Shown here piece by piece: positions 28,949 through 38,269 of a DNA stretch of 64,000 nucleotides. This DNA comes from Clostridia bacterium (lineage in GTDB: Bacteria > Bacillota > Clostridia > Oscillospirales > CAG-272): positions 1 to 64,000 of the forward strand of contig JAGAVJ010000028.1 of assembly GCA_017942005.1 (NCBI GenBank). The letters are read 5' to 3'. Made by a program: the position numbers and the translations under genes. Below the pieces are notes generated by a model. The model searched no databases. It had not been told where the DNA came from and saw only the letters and a list, made by a program, of their open reading frames with translations. Each line of letters begins with the position of its first letter. Position 1 is the first letter of the stretch.

Positions 28949-29785
28949 TTATGAACGAAAGCGTTTGTTGTTTTCGTCAAGATATAATTTTGCAGCCAGT
29001 GTCCAGTCTGTCTGAATGATATCATATCCACGGTCTGCAAGCCATCCCCAACCGTCGTCGGGATTCTTTGTCAGAGAAACGTCATCGCTATGTCCACCGG
29101 TTAAAACGGCTTTATAATTATAAACAATCGCATTTGCCCATAAAAGCAGACCTTTTTTATGCATATCTGCAATGTATTCCTGCTGTGCAGTTTGTGCATC
29201 CTCTGTTTTAAAAAGCACTTCTGCACCAATAAAGTTAATTTTTCGCTTCAAAAGTGCTTCTGTACAGTTGTCTGTGTCACTGATAATCGGCATATATGGA
29301 AGGTCTGGTGCGATTTCCTCTACCATATCAAACCATTTTGTGTCCGCAGATGTTTTAACGATCACATCATTCTGCATTCCGTGTCGACGTACCGCATCCG
29401 TAATTTCAGGTATTGCAGTCCAGAACTTATCTATATTGACAAATGCACGTCCTTTGATCAATGCAAGAACGTCATCCAGCCGGCTGACAATATCGGTGGT
29501 GTATACACCGTCCTGGTTGACAAAGCGCAGTGCATCCACTTCTTCTGCACATAAATCCTTTAAATAATTTTGACTGCGCAAATGTGACGGTTCCATACCA
29601 GGGTGAAACACATACAGCTGGTGATCTTTTGTAACGGATACATCAATTTCTACGATATCGGCTCCTTGACGCAATGCTATTTCGTATGCTGCAAGTGTGT
29701 TGCATGGAATATTGCCGCCGGATACACCGCGATGTGCTGCAAGTAAAATTCGTTGTTTTGCAGCTTCTTGAATTGTTGTTTTCAT
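28949..29785 (-). CDS. Glycerophosphodiester phosphodiesterase family protein
   Basis: 278 aa without a signal peptide. The active-site segments are AAHRGVSG (His-Arg-Gly), NTLAAYEIALRQGADIVEIDV (Glu-x-Asp metal ligands) and the second catalytic His in VFHPGMEPSH, all typical of GDPD TIM-barrel enzymes that hydrolyse glycerophosphodiesters to glycerol 3-phosphate and an alcohol. The C-terminal part (GWGWLADRGYDIIQTDW) fits the barrel end. ATG 29785 is chosen over a start 29 codons upstream because the upstream part consists of palindromes and the SD-hairpin-start element. Confidence 0.85.
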   Translation of the reverse strand: MKTTIQEAAKQRILLAAHRGVSGGNIPCNTLAAYEIALRQGADIVEIDVSVTKDHQLYVFHPGMEPSHLRSQNYLKDLCAEEVDALRFVNQDGVYTTDIVSRLDDVLALIKGRAFVNIDKFWTAIPEITDAVRRHGMQNDVIVKTSADTKWFDMVEEIAPDLPYMPIISDTDNCTEALLKRKINFIGAEVLFKTEDAQTAQQEYIADMHKKGLLLWANAIVYNYKAVLTGGHSDDVSLTKNPDDGWGWLADRGYDIIQTDWTLAAKLYLDENNKRFRS

Positions 29786-29826
29786 AATATATGACCATGA
29801 CTTTCGCGTTAGCGAAAGTTTCCTTT
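29783..29826 (-). promoter_or_regulatory. SD-hairpin-start element of the GDPD gene
   Basis: Minus strand: SD AAAGGAA (29820-29826), perfect stem-loop ACTTTCGC-TAAC-GCGAAAGT (29800-29819), tail CATGGTCATATATT, ATG 29785. Alternative fold: GAAAG of the SD with CTTTC of the 5' arm across a GAAA tetraloop. Confidence 0.72.
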
Positions 29827-30126
29827 CTTCGTGGAGTTGTGACCGCCCGCAGGCGGTTAAGTCACAAAACACAGTCTGAAAATTTTATTTTCAGACTTTT
29901 AATCTCCCTTTAATTAATTTTTTATCATGATTATTTTTTCAAGGTTTCACGATATCCTTGCCAACAGATCGGAATTCTTGAAAAAATAAGACATCTGCGC
30001 ACAAGATTCTAATTGGCGTATGAAAATAATCAGGCGGCATCTTTGGACGTTCTTTTCTAAAATTATCAAAAATGCGCTATCATAATAACACACGCAGTTC
30101 CACATCTCGCGCTCTTGCTGCTATTA
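29827..30126 (-). promoter_or_regulatory. Long structured leader of the GDPD gene
   Basis: From the promoter at 30127-30155 to the start codon is about 335 nt. It holds two strong stem-loops before the translation element: AGTCTGAAAAT-AAA-ATTTTCAGACT (perfect 11-bp stem, about 29874-29898) and TTGTGAC...CCGCC-TGCG-GGCGG-TCACAA (about 29837-29867). No known riboswitch class was recognised. A 56-codon frame is present but has no SD. Confidence 0.5.
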
Positions 30127-30155
30127 ATTATAGTATTTTTCATGAAGTTTGTCAA
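30127..30155 (-). promoter_or_regulatory. Sigma-A promoter of the GDPD gene
   Basis: Minus strand TTGACA (30150-30155), 17-nt spacer, TATAAT (30127-30132): full consensus. The remaining 180 bp up to 30336 are AT-rich and hold only the weak promoter for tldD. Confidence 0.82.
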
Positions 30156-30257
30156 GAGATTTTCCTTAAAAATGGAAATTTCGACAGCTATGCAATATCA
30201 TTTTTTTTGAAAATTCTTTGATCTATAGAAAATTTACTAAATATTTAAAGGAAAGTA

Positions 30258-30286
30258 TTTTCAAACGCAGAAAAGTATGGTATACT
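30258..30286 (+). promoter_or_regulatory. Weak candidate promoter of tldD-tldE
   Basis: TTTTCA (30258-30263), 17-nt spacer, TATACT (30281-30286), 50 bp before the start codon. Confidence 0.4.
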
Positions 30287-30336
30287 ATAAGATATAGATA
30301 TATTGTTTCGATTTTCAAAGGAAAGGACATGAAAGA

Positions 30337-31719
30337 ATGATGATCTCAAAAACACTCCTTGAAGAAGTCCTCGGTCGTGCCATGTCAAGCGGTGCAGACT
30401 TTGCAGAATTATTTGCAGAAAATACGCGGTCCAATTCTGTATTTATGATTGATGGAAAGGTCGACAGTATCACCGACCATACCATTTCCGGTGTCGGAAT
30501 CCGTGCGTTTTTGGGTGTACGCTGTGTCAGCGCTTCTACAATTGATCTTACAAGAGAAGGTCTGCTGCGCTGTGCGTCTCAGGTTGCCGACGTTATCGCG
30601 GATAATCCGACAGCACTTGATATTCATCTGACGGAACGCTGCTTCGGTGACGTGCATCCAATTCAGATTGTACCGGATACCGCAAAAAAATCTATAAAAA
30701 TTGATTTATTGAAAGCAGGATATTTCGCAGCGAAAAATTATCATGAAGATATCACACAAGTCACCGCCAGACTGCTTGATACCGACCATAAAATTTTAGT
30801 CGCCAACTCTGACGGCCTTTTGACCACAGACCGTCAAATTCGTACACGCATGGCGATTTCTGCCGTGGCAAGCAAAAACGGTGAAAACCAATCCGGCTTT
30901 TCTGGTCCCGGTCGTCGGATGGGGTTAGAGTTATTTGATATGATCGCTCCAGAATCCATCGGAACAGAAGCGGCCCGTTCTGCCATCGTGAATTTAAACG
31001 CCGGTTACTGCCCTGCCGGAAAAATGACAGTTGCAATTGAAAATGGTTTTGGCGGCGTTATTTTCCACGAAGCCTGCGGACATTCGCTGGAAGCGACAGC
31101 TGTTGCAAAAGGAATGTCTCAAATGGCAGGAAAACTCGGACAGAAGATTGCAAATGAAAAAGTCACTGCCATTGATGACGGAACCATTCCAAACGCATGG
31201 GGCTCCTTCAATATTGACGACGAAGGAAATCCTTCCCGCAGAAAAGTATTGATTGAAAACGGTATTTTAAAATCCTATATGATTGATAAATTAAACGGAC
31301 GCCGTATGGAAATGGAAGCCAACGGTTCTTCGCGCCGTCAGTCTTATGAATTTGATCCCACCTCCCGTATGTCCAATACCTATATTGCAGCGGGAAATGA
31401 CAAAAATGAAGATATCATCGCATCCATTGAATACGGTTTGTATGCAAAAAATATGGGCGGCGGCTCCGTAAATCCGATCAACGGTGCATTCAACTTTGCA
31501 GTCAGTGAAGGTTATATGATCCGTAACGGGAAAATCTGTGAACCGGTACGCGGCGCATCGTTAATTGGAACAGGCTCAGAAATTCTCCAGAACATCGATA
31601 TGGTTGGTACAGATATGAAAACCGGCCAGGGCATGTGCGGTTCCTCTTCCGGAACCATTCCGACCGATGTCGGTCAGCCGCTCATTCGTGTAAAGGAAAT
31701 TACGGTTGGAGGCAGATAA
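30337..31719 (+). CDS. tldD: Metalloprotease TldD
   Basis: 460 aa, the TldD length. The zinc-binding motif HEACGH (HExxxH, residues 244-249) lies in VIFHEACGHSLEA, and the C-terminal zinc-ligand region contains CGSSSGTIPTDVGQP. TldD and its partner TldE form a heterodimeric peptidase that threads and degrades unfolded peptides; in some bacteria it removes leader peptides from modified peptides such as microcin B17. The partner follows after 3 bp. No peptide-modification genes are nearby, so general peptide turnover is more likely. SD AAAGGA is 9-10 nt from ATG 30337. Confidence 0.92.
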   Translation: MMISKTLLEEVLGRAMSSGADFAELFAENTRSNSVFMIDGKVDSITDHTISGVGIRAFLGVRCVSASTIDLTREGLLRCASQVADVIADNPTALDIHLTERCFGDVHPIQIVPDTAKKSIKIDLLKAGYFAAKNYHEDITQVTARLLDTDHKILVANSDGLLTTDRQIRTRMAISAVASKNGENQSGFSGPGRRMGLELFDMIAPESIGTEAARSAIVNLNAGYCPAGKMTVAIENGFGGVIFHEACGHSLEATAVAKGMSQMAGKLGQKIANEKVTAIDDGTIPNAWGSFNIDDEGNPSRRKVLIENGILKSYMIDKLNGRRMEMEANGSSRRQSYEFDPTSRMSNTYIAAGNDKNEDIIASIEYGLYAKNMGGGSVNPINGAFNFAVSEGYMIRNGKICEPVRGASLIGTGSEILQNIDMVGTDMKTGQGMCGSSSGTIPTDVGQPLIRVKEITVGGR

Positions 31720-31722
31720 CTC

Positions 31723-33075
31723 ATGGAAAAATTTGATTTATTAAAACAGCGCATCAAGGATTCCTCCGAGACACGCGGAATCACCGAATATGAACTTTAC
31801 TATTCAGAGGATTCCAGCATCAGTGCAGAAACGTATCGGGATGAAATCAGTGCGTTTTCTTCCTCTGTTGGCGGATTATTGCTTTATCGCTGTATTGTAG
31901 ACGGAAAAATTGGATATGCTTCCACGGAGGCATTGGACGAAGCGGAAATGGATGCGCTTGTCGCACGTGCTGCTGTCAATGCTGTATGTATTGAAAAAGA
32001 CGAAAAAGCAATCATCTTTGGCGGAGCTTCTCCGGATGCATATCAAAAAGTACCGCAAATCGAGTTTGCCATGCCGACTGCTGCAATTATCAAGAAGGAA
32101 GCGATGAAATGCAGGGACTTGATGTATGCGAAAGACAGCATGATTGCCGATGGTACAGAATGCGGTGCGTTTGCCGGACAATCTGTTGTCAGGTTATTCA
32201 ATTCAAATGGTCTTGACCTTGGAATATCAGCCGGAAACTGCGGTGAATATTTGCAGGCAGTCCTTGACAACGGAGAAGAAAAGCAATATGAATATGATTA
32301 TTTATATAATCAATTCGGAGATAATGAAGCACAGCTGCAAGAACTTACCGATACCATCTTAGCAGGTGCACACGCAAAATTTGGCGCCGGGAAGGTTTCG
32401 ACCGGGAAATACAACGTGATTTTCGATCATAAACAAATGAAAGCCATTCTTTCTACCTTCTTACCTGCATTCTTTGCCGAGAATGCGCAAAAAGGGCTGT
32501 CACTTCTCAAAGGCAAAGTCGGTGAAACCATAGCAGCAGATTGTATCACCATTACAGATAATCCCTTTTATGAAAAAAATCCGATGCAGATTCCGTTTGA
32601 TGGAGAAGGCGTTCCAACCAAGAAAAAGAATGTTGTGGAAAACGGCGTTTTAAAAACCCTTCTGTATAATTTGACCTCTGCAGAAAAAGACGGTGTTGAA
32701 ACCACTGGCAATGCTTCCCGCAGTGCCGCTTCCATTGGAACACGTGTCTATTCCTTCTATATCAATCCAGGTGAACTGACCAGAGACGCCCTGTTTGAAA
32801 AAGCCGGAAACGGTATTTATATCACAGAAATGAAAGGTTTCCACGCAGGTGCAGACGCCATTACAGGTGATTTCTCAATTGAATCTGCCGGATTTATGAT
32901 TGAGAATGGGAAAATCGGCGCACCGGTCAAATCCTTCACAGTCGCAGGTAATTTCTTTGCGTTGTTAAAACAAATCACCGCCATTGATAATGTTCTCGAA
33001 ATGAAGGCGCCAGGCTTCACGCAAATCGGCGCACCGGACGTCCTTGTACCGGATATGTCCATTGCTGGCGAATAA
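31723..33075 (+). CDS. tldE: TldE/PmbA family partner subunit
   Basis: 450 aa. It shares the TldD/PmbA fold (MPIPFDGEGVPTKKKNVVENGVLKTLLYN-type region around residues 285-320; DVLVPDMSIAGE at the end) but lacks the HExxxH motif, as expected for the non-catalytic TldE half of the heterodimer. It starts 3 bp after tldD, so the two are cotranscribed and probably made in equal amounts. No terminator is visible downstream; the alpha-galactosidase gene begins 137 bp later. Confidence 0.9.
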   Translation: MEKFDLLKQRIKDSSETRGITEYELYYSEDSSISAETYRDEISAFSSSVGGLLLYRCIVDGKIGYASTEALDEAEMDALVARAAVNAVCIEKDEKAIIFGGASPDAYQKVPQIEFAMPTAAIIKKEAMKCRDLMYAKDSMIADGTECGAFAGQSVVRLFNSNGLDLGISAGNCGEYLQAVLDNGEEKQYEYDYLYNQFGDNEAQLQELTDTILAGAHAKFGAGKVSTGKYNVIFDHKQMKAILSTFLPAFFAENAQKGLSLLKGKVGETIAADCITITDNPFYEKNPMQIPFDGEGVPTKKKNVVENGVLKTLLYNLTSAEKDGVETTGNASRSAASIGTRVYSFYINPGELTRDALFEKAGNGIYITEMKGFHAGADAITGDFSIESAGFMIENGKIGAPVKSFTVAGNFFALLKQITAIDNVLEMKAPGFTQIGAPDVLVPDMSIAGE

Positions 33076-33183
33076 TACAAAACGACAAGATGTTTGATTG
33101 GATTGCTTCAAACGGATTCTTGTAACACATGCTTCTATTTTTAGCGGCAGTTGTTGATATTTCTGCCGCAATTCCATATTTAG

Positions 33184-33215
33184 AAAGGAACTATTCAGTT
33201 ACGGTAATCATCATG
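33184..33215 (+). promoter_or_regulatory. SD-hairpin-start element of the GH36 gene (minimal form)
   Basis: SD AAAGGAA (33184-33190), a rudimentary ACT-ATTC-AGT stem (33190-33199), then tail TACGGTAATCATC and ATG 33213. The tail and start are identical to those of the ComEC-like gene (5820), while the hairpin has shrunk to three pairs. This resembles an ancestral or collapsed form of the element. Confidence 0.5.
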
Positions 33216-35408
33216 TCTATCATTTTCAATGAACGAACCAAAAATTTCCAATTAGATTCCAAATCTGCAAGCTATGTTATCGGGATTTTTGAAGGAGGCT
33301 ATCTTCTGCACTTGTATTATGGTGCAAAAATTCCGGCAGGAGAAGATTTTTCAAACGAGTATTTCCGCGGTTACCAGGCATCCTTTATCCCATACAACAA
33401 AGAAGTACGGGATGCCGGTTATCCCGGATTTTATCCCGGCAATGCCCCAATGGAATATCCGACAAACGGCGTTTGTGATTACAGAACATCCGCCCTTTCT
33501 ATTTTAAACAAAGACGGCAACACAGTGACGGATATCCGCTATGAAAGCCATAAAATTTATCGCGGGAAACCGCGTCTGTCTGGTCTGCCCTCTCTGTATG
33601 CAGATGAAAACAGCGCTGAGACACTGGAGCTTATCGCACGTGATCCCTACACAAACGCAGTTGTAACACTCTATTATACTGTATTTGATCAGCTTGATGC
33701 CATTGTCCGTTCTGTCAGTATCAAAAATGACGGCGAGAATGCATTCCAGATTGATAGTGCGGCTTCCCTGTCCCTTGACCTGCACTCAATGGACTATGAT
33801 TTTATTCACCTTTGGGGACAGCACAACCAGGAACGCGCACTTTCCATCACACCGCTTGCACATGGTTCACAGTCCATCTCTTCCAAACGCGGCGCTTCCG
33901 GACACTTCCACAATCCCTTTGCAGCGCTTGCAACCAATGGGACCGATGAGCAGCACGGTGAAGTGTATGCTGTCAATTTGGTCTACTCCGGCAACTTTAC
34001 CATTTCCGCAGAGGTTGATGCAGGATGCACGACACGTCTTGTCGCCGGTATCAATGATCATGATTTCTTATGGGAAGTAAAACCGGGTGATACCTTCCAG
34101 ACACCGGAATGCGTTCTGGTGTACTCCGGCGCCGGCCTTGGTGAAATGAGCCGCACCTTCCACCGTCTGTATCTGGATCACCTGATTCCTGCAAATTGGG
34201 CATACACCAAGCGTCCGCTTTTGATCAACTCCTGGGAGGCCGCTTATTTTGATTTCGATACCGATAAACTGATTGCGTTTGCAGAACGTGCAAAAGAATA
34301 TGGTATTGATATGCTTGTTATGGATGACGGTTGGTTTGGTCACCGTGACAACGACCTGAATTCTCTTGGAGACTGGTATATTTATGAAAAGAAGCTTGAT
34401 CTGAAACGTCTGACCGATACCGTCCATGCAATGGGGCTGAAATTCGGTATCTGGTACGAACCGGAAATGATCAGTCCGGACTCCGATCTGTTCCGTGCAC
34501 ATCCGGACTGGCACATTCACGTTCCCGGAAGACCTGCATCAGAGGGACGTCAGCAGTATATCATCGATTTTTCAAGACAGGATGTCCGTGACAATATTTT
34601 CGCACAGATGTCGTCTGTACTTGATAACTACAATATCGATTATGTCAAATGGGACTTCAACCGCAACATGACAGAAGCTGGTTCTGCACTTTTGGATGCT
34701 GCACACGGATTGGAATTCTATCACCGTTATATGCTCGGTCTGTATGATTTCCTTGATAAATTTGTGAAGAAATATCCCAATCTGCTTCTGGAAAGCTGCT
34801 CCGGCGGCGGCGGACGCTTCGACGCTGGCTGGCTTGCATATTCCCCGCAGATCTGGGCGTCTGATAATACCAATCCGATTGATCGCTGTCGTATTCAGTA
34901 CGGTACTTCTCTGTGCTATCCGGCATCCACAATGGGTGCGCATGTATCGCATAAAGATGCGATTTCCGACTATACCATGCGCGGATGTGTCGCCATGGCA
35001 GGTACATTCGGCTATGAAATGGACCCGCGTACCTTCACCGATGATGAAAAGCTTCTTGTCAAGCAGCAGGTTGCCAACTATCATAAATATTATGAAACCA
35101 TCCATTATGGAGACTTGTACCGTATCGTATCCCCTTACGACGGCAATCAGAGCCGCTCCATCTGGAGTTATGTTTCACGCGATAAAAAGACCGCCCTTCT
35201 GACCGTTGCTACCTTCCAGCGTGTCTTCAATCAGAACTTGTTTGTACGGATGCAAGGTTTGGATCCCGAAAAAATTTATTTCTGTGAGGCGCTGAATCTG
35301 CGTGCATCCGGTGCACGTCTGATGAATGCCGGAATCAATCTTTGTGATCAGCTGCGTCAGATTGGTGAGGCAAAGGAATTCTACTTTGAAGCGGTTTCAG
35401 AAATTTAA
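33213..35408 (+). CDS. GH36 alpha-galactosidase
   Basis: 731 aa, no signal peptide, the length of cytoplasmic bacterial GH36 enzymes (AgaA/RafA type). N-terminal beta-supersandwich, central TIM barrel, C-terminal beta domain. The nucleophile is predicted as Asp481 in YVKWDFNRNM and the acid/base as Asp551 in ASDNTNP; MDDGWFGHRD and SCSGGGGRFD are further family signatures. It releases terminal alpha-1,6-galactose from melibiose, raffinose family sugars or galactomannan oligomers. An upstream in-frame ATG (33129) is rejected because SD and conserved tail point to 33213. Citrate synthase follows 58 bp later. Confidence 0.93.
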   Translation: MSIIFNERTKNFQLDSKSASYVIGIFEGGYLLHLYYGAKIPAGEDFSNEYFRGYQASFIPYNKEVRDAGYPGFYPGNAPMEYPTNGVCDYRTSALSILNKDGNTVTDIRYESHKIYRGKPRLSGLPSLYADENSAETLELIARDPYTNAVVTLYYTVFDQLDAIVRSVSIKNDGENAFQIDSAASLSLDLHSMDYDFIHLWGQHNQERALSITPLAHGSQSISSKRGASGHFHNPFAALATNGTDEQHGEVYAVNLVYSGNFTISAEVDAGCTTRLVAGINDHDFLWEVKPGDTFQTPECVLVYSGAGLGEMSRTFHRLYLDHLIPANWAYTKRPLLINSWEAAYFDFDTDKLIAFAERAKEYGIDMLVMDDGWFGHRDNDLNSLGDWYIYEKKLDLKRLTDTVHAMGLKFGIWYEPEMISPDSDLFRAHPDWHIHVPGRPASEGRQQYIIDFSRQDVRDNIFAQMSSVLDNYNIDYVKWDFNRNMTEAGSALLDAAHGLEFYHRYMLGLYDFLDKFVKKYPNLLLESCSGGGGRFDAGWLAYSPQIWASDNTNPIDRCRIQYGTSLCYPASTMGAHVSHKDAISDYTMRGCVAMAGTFGYEMDPRTFTDDEKLLVKQQVANYHKYYETIHYGDLYRIVSPYDGNQSRSIWSYVSRDKKTALLTVATFQRVFNQNLFVRMQGLDPEKIYFCEALNLRASGARLMNAGINLCDQLRQIGEAKEFYFEAVSEI

Positions 35409-35466
35409 AACCTGAAAAAAGCGCCTCCCACCTTTCTTCCCCTATATTTTTATAAAGGAGATATCA

Positions 35467-36831
35467 ATGAAATCCTATTCCGAAATTACCCCCTATATAA
35501 AACAAATGGCAGAGTTATCCTGTCAGAACAACGCCATACGTCCGGAAATGTACAATGACCACCATGTGTTCCGCGGTCTGCGTGATATGGAAGGCAACGG
35601 CGTTGCGACAGGTCTTACTGAAATATCACGCATTAAAGCAAAGGAAAAAACACCAGACGGTACGGTTGTTCCATGTGAAGGTGAGCTTTATTACCGCGGC
35701 TATAACGTCCGCGATCTGGTAAACGGTTTCACCACAGATCACCGTTTTGGGTATGAAGAAGCCGTTTATCTGCTGCTCTTTTCAGAGCTTCCGAGTGCAT
35801 CACAGCTGAATCTGTTTTGTGATACGCTGAATGAATACCGTTCCCTGCCAACATCCTTTGTCCGCGATATGATTTTAAAAGCGCCCGGACGCGATATGAT
35901 GAATGTACTGTCACGCAGTGTGCTTGCGCTGTATGCATATGACGACAATCCGGACGATATTTCCATCCCAAATGTGCTGCGTCAGTGTTTGCAGTTGATA
36001 TCCGTATTCCCAATGCTTGCCGTTTACGGATATCAGTCCTTCCAGCACTATCATATGGGTAAAAGTCTGTTCATTCATTTACCCACACCGGGAAAATCAA
36101 CAGCGGAAAGTCTGCTCGGTATCCTGCGTGAGGATGGTGCATATACGGAGCTGGAAGCAAAAATCCTGGACCTGGCATTGGTTCTTCATGCGGAGCATGG
36201 AGGCGGCAACAATTCCACATTCACAACACATGTAGTAACATCTTCCGGTACAGATACATATTCCACAATCGCGGCAGCGCTCGGTTCCCTTAAAGGACCG
36301 CGTCACGGCGGCGCAAACATTAAAGTGGTGCGTATGTTTGAGGATTTAAAGGAACAGGTGAAAAATCCCTATGACACTGGTGCGGTACGTGATTATCTGG
36401 TACGCCTTTTGAACAAGGAGGCATTTGATCAAGCTGGATTGATTTATGGAATGGGACATGCTGTCTATTCAAAATCCGATCCTCGTGCCGATATCTTAAA
36501 AAGCTGCGCCAAAGACCTCGCCATCGCAAAAGGCTATGAGGAGGAGTACGCACTTTATGAAACAGTTGCACGCCTTGCTCCGGAAATCATTGCAGAAAAA
36601 CGGAAGATGTACAAAGGCGCTTCTGCCAATGTTGATTTTTATTCCGGTTTGATTTATAAAATGCTGGAGCTTCCCTGTGAGCTTTATACACCGATTTTTG
36701 CAGTCTCAAGAATCGCGGGCTGGAGTGCCCACCGCATTGAAGAAATTCAGAATGCGGGGAAAATTATCCGTCCAGCATATATCAGCGTAAAACCCGAAAG
36801 GAGCTATTTAAATCTCAATGAACGAGCATGA
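35467..36831 (+). CDS. gltA: Citrate synthase
   Basis: 454 aa. The catalytic residues are in HAEHGGGNNST (His), KGPRHGGAN (His) and SKSDPRADIL (Asp); ELYYRGYNVRDLV marks the N-terminal small segment. It condenses acetyl-CoA and oxaloacetate to citrate, the first step towards 2-oxoglutarate and glutamate in anaerobes with an incomplete cycle. Length and sequence fit the type II-like citrate synthases of Clostridia; a 2-methylcitrate synthase activity cannot be excluded. SD AAAGGAG lies 6 nt upstream. The last 14 bp overlap the first chromate-transporter gene, so the three genes are one unit. Confidence 0.9.
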   Translation: MKSYSEITPYIKQMAELSCQNNAIRPEMYNDHHVFRGLRDMEGNGVATGLTEISRIKAKEKTPDGTVVPCEGELYYRGYNVRDLVNGFTTDHRFGYEEAVYLLLFSELPSASQLNLFCDTLNEYRSLPTSFVRDMILKAPGRDMMNVLSRSVLALYAYDDNPDDISIPNVLRQCLQLISVFPMLAVYGYQSFQHYHMGKSLFIHLPTPGKSTAESLLGILREDGAYTELEAKILDLALVLHAEHGGGNNSTFTTHVVTSSGTDTYSTIAAALGSLKGPRHGGANIKVVRMFEDLKEQVKNPYDTGAVRDYLVRLLNKEAFDQAGLIYGMGHAVYSKSDPRADILKSCAKDLAIAKGYEEEYALYETVARLAPEIIAEKRKMYKGASANVDFYSGLIYKMLELPCELYTPIFAVSRIAGWSAHRIEEIQNAGKIIRPAYISVKPERSYLNLNERA

Positions 36832-37393
36832 AAGCCGCAGATCACGTCTGCTTCCTTTGTTTCTCACTTTTTTAAAAATCGGCGGATTCACCTTTGGCGG
36901 TGGATATGCTATGATTCCATTGATACAAAAAGAGACCGTGGAAAATAAGCATTGGATTTCTGATGACGATATTCTTGAAATTATCGCCATTGCAGAATCC
37001 ACACCGGGACCGATTGCCATCAATTCCGCAACGTTTGTCGGTTATAGAACCGCCGGTGTCCTCGGTGCCGTTTTGGCAACCCTCGGCGTTGTACTGCCGT
37101 CTTTTGTCATCATCACAATCATTTCTATGGTGCTTACGCAATTTCAATCCCTGCGTGCCGTCAAATATGCGTTTTATGGCATCCGTGCCGGTGTGCTTGC
37201 GCTGATTGTGAAAGCTTTCTGGTCCATGTATAAAAAGTGTCCGCGGGGGATCGTCTCTTATATTGTAATGGCATTTGCATTCATTTGTGCAGCGATCTTC
37301 GATGTTAACGTCATTATCATCATCATCTGCAGCGCACTGTTTGGACTTGTGACAACACTGCTTGCCAAAAGGAGACTGGATCATCAATCATGA
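36818..37393 (+). CDS. Chromate transporter (CHR) half protein, N-type
   Basis: 191 aa with five to six membrane helices. The CHR signature GGFTFGGGYAMIPL and the motif ESTPGPIAINSATFVGY identify one half of a split ChrA-type transporter. In anaerobes such pairs often have no proven role in chromate resistance; the natural substrate is unknown. It overlaps the citrate synthase gene by 14 bp and the second half by 4 bp. Confidence 0.88.
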   Translation: MNEHESRRSRLLPLFLTFLKIGGFTFGGGYAMIPLIQKETVENKHWISDDDILEIIAIAESTPGPIAINSATFVGYRTAGVLGAVLATLGVVLPSFVIITIISMVLTQFQSLRAVKYAFYGIRAGVLALIVKAFWSMYKKCPRGIVSYIVMAFAFICAAIFDVNVIIIIICSALFGLVTTLLAKRRLDHQS

Positions 37394-37965
37394 TTTACTT
37401 TGAATTATTCTATACGTTCTTTTTGATAGGGGCGTTCACCTTCGGCGGCGGATATGCGATGCTCCCGCTGATTCAAGCAGAAATAGAACGAAAAGGCTGG
37501 ATGCCATCCGAAGATATTGTTAACTTCATTGCAGTCAGTGAATCTACCCCAGGCCCGTTTGCCATCAATATTTCCACATATGTCGGAAATCAGATGGGCG
37601 GTGTGCTTGGTGCGGTTTGTTCTACCCTCGGTGTTGTACTGCCGTCTTTTATCATTATTTTGATTGTCGCACGCTGCTATGACAAATTCAAGAACTCCAC
37701 CGCAGTCAAAGGCTGTATGTCCGGGTTAAAGCCTGCTGCTATTGGTCTGATTGCATCTGCGGTCGTTACCATCGGAAAAACAGTCTTCTTTCCGCATGGA
37801 TTCAAACTCTCCGTATTTACAGAGGTTTCTTTCTATATTTCCCTTTTACTGTTCGCTGTCATGGCATTTTTAACCTTTCAGAAAAAACTGCATCCCATCT
37901 GGATCATCTGTATTTCAGCGGCTGTCGGCATCATCGCCGGATATGCGCTTGATTTACCTGTTTAA
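37390..37965 (+). CDS. Chromate transporter (CHR) half protein, C-type
   Basis: 191 aa. The same signatures (GAFTFGGGYAMLPL; ESTPGPFAINISTYVGN) show it arose by duplication of the first half. The two short CHR proteins are expected to insert in opposite orientation and act as a heterodimer. The 4-bp ATGA overlap indicates coupled translation. A terminator follows 15 bp after the stop. Confidence 0.88.
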   Translation: MIYFELFYTFFLIGAFTFGGGYAMLPLIQAEIERKGWMPSEDIVNFIAVSESTPGPFAINISTYVGNQMGGVLGAVCSTLGVVLPSFIIILIVARCYDKFKNSTAVKGCMSGLKPAAIGLIASAVVTIGKTVFFPHGFKLSVFTEVSFYISLLLFAVMAFLTFQKKLHPIWIICISAAVGIIAGYALDLPV

Positions 37966-37979
37966 TGGAACAATTCCCT

Positions 37980-38017
37980 CCCTCTCAACGTCTTTGACTG
38001 CGAGAGGGATTTTTTTT
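37980..38017 (+). terminator. Terminator of the gltA-chr operon
   Basis: CCCTCTC pairs with GAGAGGG, followed by ATTTTTTTTT. The MITE-like element begins immediately at its T tract. Confidence 0.85.
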
Positions 38018-38232
38018 ACGTGAGTTCGATGAGGAGATGCTTTTTGAAAAAAGCACCTCCTCAAACTCCACCGCAAAAACTTTTAAACAGAGAAAACAAT
38101 AAAATATGGATAAATCAAGCAAAAAAACGCACAGTTTTGGTTTGATTTATCCATATAAAGTTTTTTGAAAAGGGTTTTGGGAAAACTTTTTTGAGGGAAA
38201 AGTTTTCCCTGAGAATTCTATCGAACTTACGT
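38018..38232 (+). repeat. MITE-like palindromic element, complete copy (215 bp)
   Basis: Terminal inverted repeats ACGTGAGTTCGAT (38018-38030) and ATCGAACTTACGT (38220-38232) match at 12 of 13 positions. Inside are three strong hairpins: GAGGAGATGC...GCACCTCCTC, TATGGATAAATCAA...TTGATTTATCCATA and GGGAAAACTTTT...AAAGTTTTCCC. There is no open frame. Related copies lie at 40378-40500 (left part), 51961-52025 (internal deletion) and 25352-25395 (fragment). Features fit a non-autonomous transposable element moved by a transposase encoded elsewhere. Confidence 0.7.
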
Positions 38233-38269
38233 TTTTTAGAAAAATATTTTTAAGATTTCTTAATACCTC

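Noticed and set aside
29960..30106. Frame of about 56 codons in the GDPD leader (starting MWNCVC)
   Set aside because: No SD, odd composition and overlap with leader structure; most likely chance.
36818..37965. The two chr genes as a single gene broken by a frameshift
   Set aside because: Each has its own start, both carry the full CHR signature, and split CHR pairs are common in Firmicutes.
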